Source: Serinicoccus chungangensis
GTDB lineage: Bacteria > Actinomycetota > Actinomycetes > Actinomycetales > Dermatophilaceae
Length of the DNA: 64,000 nucleotides
Direction: 5' to 3'
Assembly: GCF_001483745.1 (NCBI RefSeq)
Contig: NZ_LQBL01000030.1
Coordinates: 3,481-67,480, forward strand
Positions 24,088 to 31,514 of this stretch are shown here, piece after piece. The notes below the pieces were generated by a model, which was not told the origin of the DNA, did no database searches, and saw only the letters and a list, made by a program, of their open reading frames with translations. A program made the translations under genes and the position numbers. Numbering within the stretch: position 1 is the first letter of the stretch; each line of letters begins with the position of its first letter.

Positions 24088-24612
24088 ATGACCTACCGGT
24101 ACGGGCGCGACTGGCACCCCGTCCTGCGCAAGCCGATCCAGGAGATCAGCGAGGCGCCGGCCCGGAAGCGCTTCGCCGACGGCCCGAGCCTCTCGGTGAG
24201 CAGGGTCACCGATCCCTCCGGTGGCGTGGTGCCGGACTACACGCTCAAGATCAACCCCGAGGGGATGTATGTCGGGACCGTGTTCTACGACTCGTTCGGC
24301 TCGCAGGTGAAGCACTACCACTTCTACGAGCAGGCCGATCGTCCCGGCGAGCTGTTCTTGAGCGGTGTCACGGTGCACGTCTACCCGGACGACCAGACGA
24401 CGTGGCTGTCGCTCAGGGACTCCAAGGCGCATACCGCCTTCACGTTCAAGCCCGACGGGTGGGCCCGTTCCTACCTTGCGGTCAAGGGTGAGCCCGCGGC
24501 CAAGGTCGAGGAGTTCACCGGGGTCGACGTCTCGACCCACTGGGTGCCGATGATCACCTTCGGCGACTGGGACCGCTTCGGTGAGCACCGCGAGCCGGGG
24601 CTGCCCGGCTGA
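24088..24612 (+). CDS. candidate immunity protein, copy 2
   Basis: A 174-residue paralogue of the preceding gene, 18 bases downstream. Both have the same length. The last 45 residues are nearly identical, whereas residues 85-125 and the region around 12-45 differ most, so the variable parts may set toxin specificity. Duplicated immunity genes after one toxin are common in polymorphic toxin loci and may protect against related toxins of neighbours. The role is inferred. Confidence 0.7.
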   Translation: MTYRYGRDWHPVLRKPIQEISEAPARKRFADGPSLSVSRVTDPSGGVVPDYTLKINPEGMYVGTVFYDSFGSQVKHYHFYEQADRPGELFLSGVTVHVYPDDQTTWLSLRDSKAHTAFTFKPDGWARSYLAVKGEPAAKVEEFTGVDVSTHWVPMITFGDWDRFGEHREPGLPG

Positions 24613-24681
24613 GCGACGCGCACCCGTGCGGGCCGCGCAGCCGATAACACTCAGGCCCGGGGCGCGCGGGCCTCGGGACGC

Positions 24682-25404
24682 TCAGATCTCCTCGCCGTCC
24701 CGGACGGCCTGCGCGAAGGCAGCCATCGAGGGGTACTCCGCCAGGTAGGACCACTGGCCGCGCGGCTCGGGCGTCGCTCCCCAGCCGGGGCGGGCGTGGC
24801 GACGGTTGATCCAGACCGAGTCGAGCCCGCGCCGGGCGGCCGGGACGTGGTCGTGGAAGAGGCTCTGCGCGACGTGCAGGTGGTCCTCAGGGGCGATCCC
24901 GAGGTCCCGCAGGGTGGCGTCCAGCGCCAGGAAGTGCGGGTCGGCGGGCTTGTACGCCCCGACGTCCTGCGCCGTGACGACCGCGGACGGCGTCATGCCG
25001 AGGTGGCGGTTGCTGCCGGCGAAGCCCTCACGGTGCACGTTGGACAGGATGATGAGCGAGAACCGCTCCGCCAGCGAGGCGAGCGCCTCGGCGGAGTCCT
25101 CGAACGCCGGCCAGTCGGGCACCGAGGAGCCCAGCCGCTGCCTCCACCCCTCGTCGACCTGGACGCCGAGCGCCCGACCGGTGCGCGCGAACGCCCGGGC
25201 GAGCACCTCCGGGTAGAGCGTGCGCGGGTGCTCGCGCGCCACGTCGGCCTCGTTCCGGGCATACTCGCGCAGCAGCTCCTCCTCGCTCAGGCCCAGACCC
25301 ACCTGCGCGGCCCAGGGGACGAGGACGCCGCCGATCCCGGCCTCCCAGTCGATGAGCGTGCCGTAGACGTCGAAGCTCAGCGCGCGGTAGTCCTGGAGCC
25401 GCAT
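24682..25404 (-). CDS. HAD-superfamily hydrolase, haloacid dehalogenase type II-like
   Basis: A 240-residue HAD hydrolase. Motif I is LSFDVYGTLIDWEAG with the nucleophile Asp and the 2-haloacid-dehalogenase-like VYGTLIDW, motif II LIILSNV, motif III around GAYKPADPHF, and motif IV AQSLFHDHVPAARRG. Substrate is unknown; members act on 2-haloacids or on small phosphates. The ATG at 25404 overlaps the transporter stop by one base (TGATG), so it is co-translated with the symporter and probably acts on its cargo or a product. Confidence 0.87.
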   Translation of the reverse strand: MRLQDYRALSFDVYGTLIDWEAGIGGVLVPWAAQVGLGLSEEELLREYARNEADVAREHPRTLYPEVLARAFARTGRALGVQVDEGWRQRLGSSVPDWPAFEDSAEALASLAERFSLIILSNVHREGFAGSNRHLGMTPSAVVTAQDVGAYKPADPHFLALDATLRDLGIAPEDHLHVAQSLFHDHVPAARRGLDSVWINRRHARPGWGATPEPRGQWSYLAEYPSMAAFAQAVRDGEEI

Positions 25405-26834
25405 CACCGCGCCTCACCCTCGGCGGCCTCGAGCGGCTGGTCCTCGAGGTTGCGTCGAGACCCGGGGGTGAGCAGGCTGACGACCATGAGCGTGACCAGG
25501 GTCGCGGGCAGGGAGACCAGCACCGAGTTGACGTCCCCGGGCTGACCCAGCTGCTCCCAGGTGATGGTGAGGACGACCGCGACGCTCATCGAGGCGATCG
25601 CTCCCCACTTGGTCGCCCGCTGCCAGAAGAAGATGGCGAGCACCGGCGGGGCCAGGGCCACGCCGTAGACGGTGTAGGAGTAGAGCTGCAGCTCGAGCAC
25701 GGTGGGGAAGAAGCGCCCCAGCACGTAGGCGACCGCGGCGATGGCCAGCACCGCGAGACGGTGCACCTTGAGGCGCCCGGCGTCGTCGAGCGGCACCCCC
25801 ATCATCCGCTGCACGGCGTCGTAGACGACGTTCCCGGCGCCGGAGAGCAGGAACGAGGACCCGGTGGTGATGATGAAGGCCAGGGCCCCGCCGAGCAGCA
25901 GCCCGCCGATGACCACCGGCAGGTAGCCCTCGCCCGCGAGGGACAGGATGGCGGTGTCCGGCGCGATGTCGGGCAGGAGCACCACGGCCGCCGAGCCGAG
26001 CAGCGCCACCGGCACGGTCACGAGGAAGCTGGTGAAGAAGAACCCGGCGGTCGCCTGCTTGGCCTCGTCCTCGCTGCGCGCCGCGTCGAGCCGCTGGTAC
26101 ATGTTCTGGTCGGCCAGGATGAGCAGGAAGAGCGGGAGGAAGTAGCCCAGCAGGGCCAGGGCCGGGAGCCCGCCGGAGAGGGTGGTGTGGGTGTCCGGCA
26201 TCCCCTGCCAGTAGGCGTCCCACCCGCCGATGTCCCGGCCCAGGATGATCGGCAGCGCCACGAGCAGGCTCACGACGATGACCATGGCGGAGACGAAGTC
26301 GCTCCAGGCGACCGACCGCAGCCCGCCGCCCACCGCGAGGAGGGTGATGATGACGGCCACGAGGATCGCGCCGCCCTGCGGGGACAGGGGCGTGATGACG
26401 CTGATGATGTAGCCGCCGCCGGTGAACTGGTAGGCGGTGATGCCGGTGTAGGCGAGGATGGTGATGAGGGCCGCGATGATCCGCACCGCCACGCCGTAGC
26501 GCCGCTCGAGCAGCTCGGGCACGGTGTGGGCGGCCGAGCGGCGGACCCGCTTGGCGATGAAGTAGAGGACGACGATGCCGACCGGGGTTCCCGCCATGAA
26601 GAAGATCGAGGCCAGGGGCCCGAAGGTGTAGGCGAAGCTCGCCCCGCCGATGATCGTCCCGGACCCGACCCACGTGGCCAGCAGGGTCCCGATCATCACC
26701 GGCTTGGGCAGGCTGCGGCCGGCGAAGAGGAAGTCGTCCCCGGTCGCGGTGTACTTGCGCCGGCTGAACCAGACGCCGATCCCGACCATCAGGGCCAGGT
26801 AGAGCACCAGGATGGTGACGTGCACGGGCTGCAT
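25404..26834 (-). CDS. sodium:solute symporter (SSS family)
   Basis: A 476-residue membrane protein with about 13 hydrophobic helices, starting MQPVHVTILVLYLALMVGIG behind an excellent GGGAGGT box. The family signature is visible as GGGLRSVAWSDFVSAMVIV and in the first helices (RSLPKPVMIGTLLATWVGSG, TIIGGASFAYTFG). SSS proteins couple sodium to uptake of sugars, amino acids, urea or nucleosides; the substrate here is not evident. It is coupled to the HAD gene and lies 85 bases downstream of an inverted repeat that matches one in the divergent amidohydrolase promoter. Confidence 0.9.
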   Translation of the reverse strand: MQPVHVTILVLYLALMVGIGVWFSRRKYTATGDDFLFAGRSLPKPVMIGTLLATWVGSGTIIGGASFAYTFGPLASIFFMAGTPVGIVVLYFIAKRVRRSAAHTVPELLERRYGVAVRIIAALITILAYTGITAYQFTGGGYIISVITPLSPQGGAILVAVIITLLAVGGGLRSVAWSDFVSAMVIVVSLLVALPIILGRDIGGWDAYWQGMPDTHTTLSGGLPALALLGYFLPLFLLILADQNMYQRLDAARSEDEAKQATAGFFFTSFLVTVPVALLGSAAVVLLPDIAPDTAILSLAGEGYLPVVIGGLLLGGALAFIITTGSSFLLSGAGNVVYDAVQRMMGVPLDDAGRLKVHRLAVLAIAAVAYVLGRFFPTVLELQLYSYTVYGVALAPPVLAIFFWQRATKWGAIASMSVAVVLTITWEQLGQPGDVNSVLVSLPATLVTLMVVSLLTPGSRRNLEDQPLEAAEGEAR

Positions 26835-26915
26835 GACAGACCTCCCACAGGGACGGGATGGGACCGCCGGGCCCGGCGGACGTTGCACGCCATCCAACCG
26901 CGAGCGCCACCAGAT

Positions 26916-26931
26916 TGCAACAACTATTGCA
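26916..26931 (-). promoter_or_regulatory. candidate RpiR operator upstream of the symporter
   Basis: TGCAA-CAACTA-TTGCA is an inverted repeat with a 6-base spacer. It overlaps the stop codon of the RpiR gene and lies about 82 bases upstream of the symporter ATG. The same arrangement occurs at 27816-27831. Confidence 0.65.
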
Positions 26932-27805
26932 CCTCGGGCAGCAGTCCGTCCTTGTCGCGGGGGAAGAGACCGAAGTCGCGCCAGAGCTCGTCGGCGGCGT
27001 CGGTGGCCCTGGTCGCCGCCCCCGGGTCGGCCGCCACGATGGCGGCCACGACCGCCTGGACCACCGTCACCGTCGGCACCAGCGAGGGGAAAATGCTGGC
27101 CCCCTCGCTCGGGACCATGACGAACTCGTCGGCGAGCGCCGTGATCCCCGGGCGGGCGTGGTCGCCGACGACGACCAGCCGCACCCCCCGGTCACGGGCG
27201 AGCCCCGCGATCTGCAGCAGGTCCCCGGGCGTCCGCCACAGGTGGAAGATCACCAGCGCGTCCCCCTCGCGCAGCGTCGCGAAGGCGTTGAGCAGCGCCG
27301 TGCCGCCCGCCCGCTCCAGCCGGACGTCGTGCCCCAGGGTCTGCGCCAGGTGAGCCAGCTGCAGACCGGGGGCCGCGAAGCTGCCCGACCCGAGGACGAG
27401 GGTGGTGCGGGCGGCCATGATGATGGCCGCCACCCGGGCGAGCTGGTCCTCGTCGAGGAGGGTGCCAAGGTCCCGCAGGTTGTGCAGGTCCTGACGCACG
27501 GCGGACTCCCCGGCACCCTGCGCCTCCCCGTGCTCCTGCAGCACCTCGGAGGCGGAGAGCAGCGACAGGTAGCGGGACCGGACCTCTGCCCGCAGCTGCG
27601 GCCAGCCGCTGAACCCGACGAGCTGGGCCGCACGCACGACCGTGGCGGGGTTCACCTCGGCGAGGTCTGCCGCCTCCTGGACCGAGGCATACGACATCTG
27701 GCGCGGGTGCGTGGCCAACGTCCTCAACACCTCCTGCACCCCCCGCCCCGGTGCACGTGCCCCCAGGCGCGCCGCCACCCACGGCGGCACCTCGCTGACG
27801 GACAT
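26924..27805 (-). CDS. MurR/RpiR family transcriptional regulator
   Basis: A 293-residue regulator. The N-terminal RpiR helix-turn-helix is seen in VQEAADLAEVNPATVVRAAQ. A SIS sugar-isomerase-like domain follows (about residues 125-260) with TTLVLGSGSFAAPGL, DALVIFHLWRTPGDLLQIA and VRLVVVGDHARPGI. RpiR proteins sense phosphosugars or related ligands. It lies between the symporter and the divergent amidohydrolase and probably controls both through TGCAA-N6-TTGCR sites. The ATG at 27805 is used; an ATG at 27823 in frame is an alternative. Confidence 0.88.
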   Translation of the reverse strand: MSVSEVPPWVAARLGARAPGRGVQEVLRTLATHPRQMSYASVQEAADLAEVNPATVVRAAQLVGFSGWPQLRAEVRSRYLSLLSASEVLQEHGEAQGAGESAVRQDLHNLRDLGTLLDEDQLARVAAIIMAARTTLVLGSGSFAAPGLQLAHLAQTLGHDVRLERAGGTALLNAFATLREGDALVIFHLWRTPGDLLQIAGLARDRGVRLVVVGDHARPGITALADEFVMVPSEGASIFPSLVPTVTVVQAVVAAIVAADPGAATRATDAADELWRDFGLFPRDKDGLLPEVQ

Positions 27806-27815
27806 GGTGACATTG

Positions 27816-27831
27816 TGCAACATTTCTTGCG
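27816..27831 (+). promoter_or_regulatory. candidate RpiR operator in the divergent promoter
   Basis: TGCAA-CATTTC-TTGCG repeats the half-sites and spacer seen at 26916-26931. It lies 10 bases before the regulator ATG and about 47 bases before the amidohydrolase GTG, so it could control both directions. Confidence 0.65.
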
Positions 27832-27877
27832 GGACTGTGGCAGGGTGAGGCAGGAAGTCCGCGAGAGGAGACCACCA

Positions 27878-29104
27878 GTGGAACCGCATACCGTCGTCCT
27901 GCAGGGAGGCAGCGTCTGCGACGTCACGGCCGGGGAGGCCGTCCGCGCCGACATCGTCATCAGCGACGGGGTGATCCAGGAGGTGGGCCCCGACGTCACG
28001 CCACCGCGGTCCGCCACCACGATCGACGCCACGGGCCTGTTCGTGAGCCCCGGTCTCATCGACGCGCACGTCCACGTCACCGCCGGGACCGCGGACCTGG
28101 CCGCGCAGGCGGAGTTCTCCCCCTTCTACGTCGCGGCCCAGACCCAGGGCATCCTGCGGGGGATGCTCGAGCGCGGCTTCACCTCGGTGCGCGACGTCGG
28201 CGGGGCGGACCACGGGGTGGCGGCCGCGGTCGCGGACGGGCTGTGGGCCGGGCCCACCGTCTTCTTCGGGGGCAAGGCGCTCTCGCCGAGCGGCGGCCAC
28301 GCCGACCTGCGCAGCGCCGGTCGCCAGGTCGTCGACAACCACGTCTGCTGCCCCAACATCGGCACCCTCTGCGACGGGGTCGACGAGGTCCGCCGCGCCG
28401 CCCGCAACCAGCTGCGCACCGGCGCCGACCACGTCAAGATCATGCTCTCCGGCGGCGTGGCCTCCCCGACCGACCGGGTCGACTCGCTGCAGTTCTCGGT
28501 CGACGAGATCGAGGCCGTCGTCGAGGAGGCCGCCAACGCCAACCGCTACGTCACCGGTCACGCCTACACCGCGCGCGCCGTCAACCGCGGGCTGCAGCTG
28601 GGCCTGCGGTGCATCGAGCACGGCAACCTCATCGACGCCTCCAGCGTCGCGCTCTTCCGCGAGCACGACGCCTTCCTCGTGCCGACCCTGGTGACCTACG
28701 ACTACCTGAGCAAGGAGGGCGCCGAGGCCGGTCTGCCCGCGGCGAGCCAGGCCAAGGTCGGCGACGTGCTCGAGGCCGGGCTGCACGCCCTGGACCTCGC
28801 GAGCAAGGGCGGGGTGAAGATCGCCCTCGGCACCGACCTGCTGGGCGCCATGCACCGGCACCAGAGCCACGAGTTCACGATCCGGTCCCAGGTCCAGACT
28901 CCGGTGGACATCCTGCGCTCGGCCACCCTCGTCGGTGCCGACCTCGTGGGGCAGCCGGGTCGGCTGGGCACGGTTTCGGAGGGCGCGACGGCGGACCTCG
29001 CGCTCTGGCGCAGCGACCCGCTGCAGGACGCCGGCGTCCTGGCGCAGCCCGCGGCCCAACTGCGCATGGTGCTCCAGCGCGGCGTCGTGGCGCACGAGGC
29101 CTGA
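27878..29104 (+). CDS. metal-dependent amidohydrolase family protein
   Basis: A 408-residue TIM-barrel amidohydrolase. Metal ligands can be placed at DAHVHV (HxH after strand 1), VKIMLSGG (carbamylated Lys), TGHAYTA and CIEHGNL (His on strands 5 and 6) and LGTDLLG (Asp on strand 8), the binuclear subtype I pattern. It resembles the imidazolonepropionase-like/Xaa-Pro dipeptidase branch, so cyclic amides or N-acyl dipeptides are plausible substrates. The GTG at 27878 has GAGAGGAG upstream. With the symporter, HAD and RpiR genes it forms a small uptake and degradation module. Confidence 0.87.
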   Translation: MEPHTVVLQGGSVCDVTAGEAVRADIVISDGVIQEVGPDVTPPRSATTIDATGLFVSPGLIDAHVHVTAGTADLAAQAEFSPFYVAAQTQGILRGMLERGFTSVRDVGGADHGVAAAVADGLWAGPTVFFGGKALSPSGGHADLRSAGRQVVDNHVCCPNIGTLCDGVDEVRRAARNQLRTGADHVKIMLSGGVASPTDRVDSLQFSVDEIEAVVEEAANANRYVTGHAYTARAVNRGLQLGLRCIEHGNLIDASSVALFREHDAFLVPTLVTYDYLSKEGAEAGLPAASQAKVGDVLEAGLHALDLASKGGVKIALGTDLLGAMHRHQSHEFTIRSQVQTPVDILRSATLVGADLVGQPGRLGTVSEGATADLALWRSDPLQDAGVLAQPAAQLRMVLQRGVVAHEA

Positions 29105-29160
29105 CGCCCGGAACGGCCCCTCCGGGCCGCACCCCGCACCCCGCACCCCGCATCGCCGGC

Positions 29161-29808
29161 TCGGCACGGTTCCTCTGTCGGTGCGCAGCTCGCGGCACGA
29201 CCTCGACGCGGGCAGCCCCCGGAGCCACCGGAGGAGGAGCCGCCCCTGCTGTCGATGGGTGCCCCATGCGCCCCACGAGCCCCGCGAGCACCATGGTGCG
29301 GGGACGATCGCGGATGACGCACATATACCGCCGTCTTCCGGACGTATCCTCGCACCCTGTGACTGGTACGGCTGCTGCGATCCGCGAGGCCGGACAGGAC
29401 GCGGCGGCTTGCGAAGGGGCGAGCCATGACGACCTGGCGGCCTGCGAAGGGGGGGCGAGCTCTGCCGGACCGGCGGCCTGCGCAGGGGCGGGCCGGTGGC
29501 GCGGCGGCTTGCGCAGGGGGCGAGCCATGACGACCTGGCGGCCTGCGCAGGGGCAGGCCGGTGGCGCGGCGGCCTGCGCAGGGCCGGCCCGGTGGCGAGC
29601 CGTGACGGCTCGGTGCGGATCCTCTGTCCGTGCGCAGCTCGCGGCACAGTCCTTGAGCCCCATGCGCCCCACGAACCTGGCGAGCACCACCGTGCGGGGA
29701 CGATCGCGGACGACGCAGATATACCGCCGTCTTCCGGACATTTACCCGCAGCTTGTGATTGGTGCGGCTGCTGCGATCCGCGGGAAACGGACAGGACGCG
29801 GCAGCCCG
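29161..29808. repeat. two copies of a ~150 bp non-coding segment beside tRNA-Leu
   Basis: The gene-free stretch 29105-29855 contains a direct duplication. Copy A is 29261-29412 and copy B 29657-29808, with shared blocks such as CCCCATGCGCCCCACGA, GTGCGGGGACGATCGCGGA and ATACCGCCGTCTTCCGGAC, and about 85% identity by eye. A shorter upstream block (CCTCTGTC then GTGCGCAGCTCGCGGCAC) is also doubled, at 29172 and 29621. Copy A has an extra 60 bases between blocks. No frame is convincingly coding. Function unknown. Confidence 0.8.
29404..29600. repeat. short-unit repeat array between the duplicated segments
   Basis: Six copies of a core GCGGCYTGCGMAGGG occur at about 29404, 29437, 29472, 29503, 29538 and 29569, spaced 28-35 bases. 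A longer block of about 47 bases beginning GCGGCTTGCG, with GAGCCATGACGACCTG inside, occurs at 29404 and 29503 with few differences. Spacers are not unique sequences of fixed length, so this is not CRISPR-like. Confidence 0.75.
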
Positions 29809-29855
29809 GGAGGTGGCGGGCCATGACGGCGGGCTGCCGGGCTCACGGGAACAGC

Positions 29856-29892
29856 GAAGAGCCCCAGTGATCGAGGATCCCTGGGGCTCTTC
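29856..29892 (-). terminator. terminator downstream of tRNA-Leu
   Basis: A perfect 12 bp stem, GAAGAGCCCCAG (29856-29867) with 29881-29892, and a 13-base loop. It lies 5 bases beyond the tRNA 3' end on the minus strand. Confidence 0.85.
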
Positions 29893-29897
29893 CGGTG

Positions 29898-29981
29898 TGC
29901 GCGAGGGGGGAGTTGAACCCCCACGCCCTTGCGGGCACACGGACCTGAACCGTGCGCGTCTGCCTATTCCGCCACTCGCGC
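29898..29981 (-). tRNA. tRNA-Leu (anticodon CAG)
   Basis: An 84-base tRNA on the minus strand. The acceptor GCGCGAG pairs with CTCGCGC; the D region is TGGCGGAATAGGCAGACGC; the anticodon loop TTCAGGT gives CAG; a long variable arm (TGCCCGCAAGGGCGT) marks a class II tRNA; the T arm is GGGGGTTCAACTCCCCC. CCA is not encoded. In mycobacteria a tRNA-Leu also flanks the fhaA end of this cluster. Confidence 0.95.
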
Positions 29982-30160
29982 GAGTGCCGAGCAAGATTAG
30001 CACGGGCGGAGGGTGCGGCCCGAATCGTCGACCCTGTCCGAGGCCCCCGAGAGCCACCGCCCCCGCCGTCACCGCACCCCCCAGCCTCCAGGCTCCTCCC
30101 ACGGTCGGCAGATACCATCGAGGCGCCAGCCAGTGCCGTGACGAGACCGAGGAGCAGGAC

Positions 30161-31045
30161 GTGGGTGTGTTCGACAGGCTCGAGCGGGGTCTCGAGCGCG
30201 CCGTCAAGCAACCCTTCGCCAAGGTCTTCAAGGCCGAGGTGCAGCCGGTCGAGATCGCCTCGGCGATGCGCGGCGCCATGGACGACCGGGCCGCCGTCCT
30301 GGGCCCCGGGCGCACCATGGTCCCCAACGTCTTCACCGTCGAGCTGGCCGAGTCCGACTACGAGCGGCTCGCGTCCTACGAGCACGCCCTCACCGACGAG
30401 CTCGTCGCGGCGGCGGAGGACCACGCCGACGCGCAGAGGTATGTCGCTCCCGGCCCGTTCGAGGTCCGCCTCGTCTCCGGCGACGAGCTGGAGACCGGCA
30501 TCTTCCGGGTCCGCCCGACGGCCAAGGACGGCCGTCAGGGCGCCGGGCGCGGAGGGGCGCGCGAGTTCGCCCAGGCCCAGCGCGCCCGGGACGAGCGGCG
30601 CGAGGCCCAGGAGCGCGAGCAGCGCGAGGCGGACGCGCGACGCACCGCCGCGGAGGCGCGCCAGCGTGACCACGACCGCGCCGACCACGACGCCGACGCC
30701 TACGAGGAGTCGGCATACCGCCGACCCGCCGCCGAGCGTCCCCGCCTACGCCGCTCCGGCCCCGCGCTGACGATCGACGGCCGGCAGGTGCCGCTCACCG
30801 CGGCCGTCACCACCCTCGGGCGCGGCGAGGACTGCACGCTCGTCGTCGACGACCCGGGCGCCTCCCGCCGGCACGCCGAGATCCGCATCAGCCACGACGG
30901 GCCGCACCTGCAGGTCATCCTGCGCGACCTCAACTCCACCAACGGCACCTACCTCAACGGTGAGCAGGTCGGCAGCGAGGAGCTGCGCTCCGGCGACCGC
31001 ATCACCCTGGGACGCACCCACATCACGGTCCACCTGGAGGGTTGA
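30161..31045 (+). CDS. fhaA: FhaA-like protein (DUF3662 and FHA domains)
   Basis: A 294-residue protein. Residues 1-115 are DUF3662 (GVFDRLERGLERAVKQPFAK, VEIASAMRGAMDDRA). A charged Arg/Glu/Ala-rich linker (about 125-195) follows, then an FHA phosphothreonine-binding domain with TTLGRGEDCTLVVDD, ASRRHAEI and LNSTNGTYLNGE. FhaA is a PknB target that helps regulate peptidoglycan synthesis. The GTG at 30161 follows GAGGAGCAGGAC. First gene of the six-gene cluster; its stop overlaps the start of the next gene. Confidence 0.93.
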   Translation: MGVFDRLERGLERAVKQPFAKVFKAEVQPVEIASAMRGAMDDRAAVLGPGRTMVPNVFTVELAESDYERLASYEHALTDELVAAAEDHADAQRYVAPGPFEVRLVSGDELETGIFRVRPTAKDGRQGAGRGGAREFAQAQRARDERREAQEREQREADARRTAAEARQRDHDRADHDADAYEESAYRRPAAERPRLRRSGPALTIDGRQVPLTAAVTTLGRGEDCTLVVDDPGASRRHAEIRISHDGPHLQVILRDLNSTNGTYLNGEQVGSEELRSGDRITLGRTHITVHLEG

Positions 31046-31512
31046 TGGGTGAGCTGACCCTCAACCTGCTCCGCCTCGGGGTGGTCGTGCTGCTCTGGGC
31101 CTTCGTCGTCGCGGTGGTGGGCGCGCTGCGCGGCGACCTCTACGGCACCCGGGTGCTCACCCGCAACGCGGGCCCGACCCGCAAGCCGGAGTCGCGCTCG
31201 GACCGCAAGCAGCGGCGCAACACCCCCACCCACCTGGTCGTCACCGAGGGCCGGCTGCGCGGCACCTCGGTGCCGCTGCACGACGCCGGGGTCCTCGTCG
31301 GGCGCAACCCGGAGTGCTCGCTCGTCCTCACCGACGACTACGCCTCCGGCCGGCACCTGCGCATCTACCCCGGCGCCGACGCGTGGTACGCCGACGACCT
31401 CGGCTCCACCAACGGCACCGAGGTCAACGGCCAGCGCATCGGGACCGGGGCCCGGCTCGACCCGGGAGCGCAGATCCGGATCGGCCAGACCGTCCTCGAG
31501 CTGCGTCGTTGA
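31045..31512 (+). CDS. fhaB: FhaB-like FHA-domain membrane protein
   Basis: A 155-residue protein with an N-terminal membrane helix (LTLNLLRLGVVVLLWAFVVA) and a C-terminal FHA domain (GVLVGRNPECSLVLTDDYAS, GRHLRIYP, LGSTNGTEVNGQRI). It corresponds to mycobacterial FhaB/FipA, which binds phosphorylated division proteins. The ATG at 31045 shares one base with the fhaA stop. A TTG three bases earlier is possible. Confidence 0.92.
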   Translation: MGELTLNLLRLGVVVLLWAFVVAVVGALRGDLYGTRVLTRNAGPTRKPESRSDRKQRRNTPTHLVVTEGRLRGTSVPLHDAGVLVGRNPECSLVLTDDYASGRHLRIYPGADAWYADDLGSTNGTEVNGQRIGTGARLDPGAQIRIGQTVLELRR

Positions 31513-31514
31513 GC

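Noticed and set aside
29404-29600. CRISPR-like array
   Set aside because: Units are imperfect, the spacers are not unique or of fixed length, and no cas genes are present.
26924-29824. A 966-codon open frame on the minus strand
   Set aside because: Only its 3' third (26924-27805) encodes a real protein (RpiR). The rest is the antisense of the amidohydrolase and of the repeat block and has no domain content.
29243-29826. Protein-coding gene over the duplicated block near tRNA-Leu
   Set aside because: Several overlapping frames are open on both strands, none has a ribosome-binding site or family pattern, and the repeats explain the similarity between the two halves.
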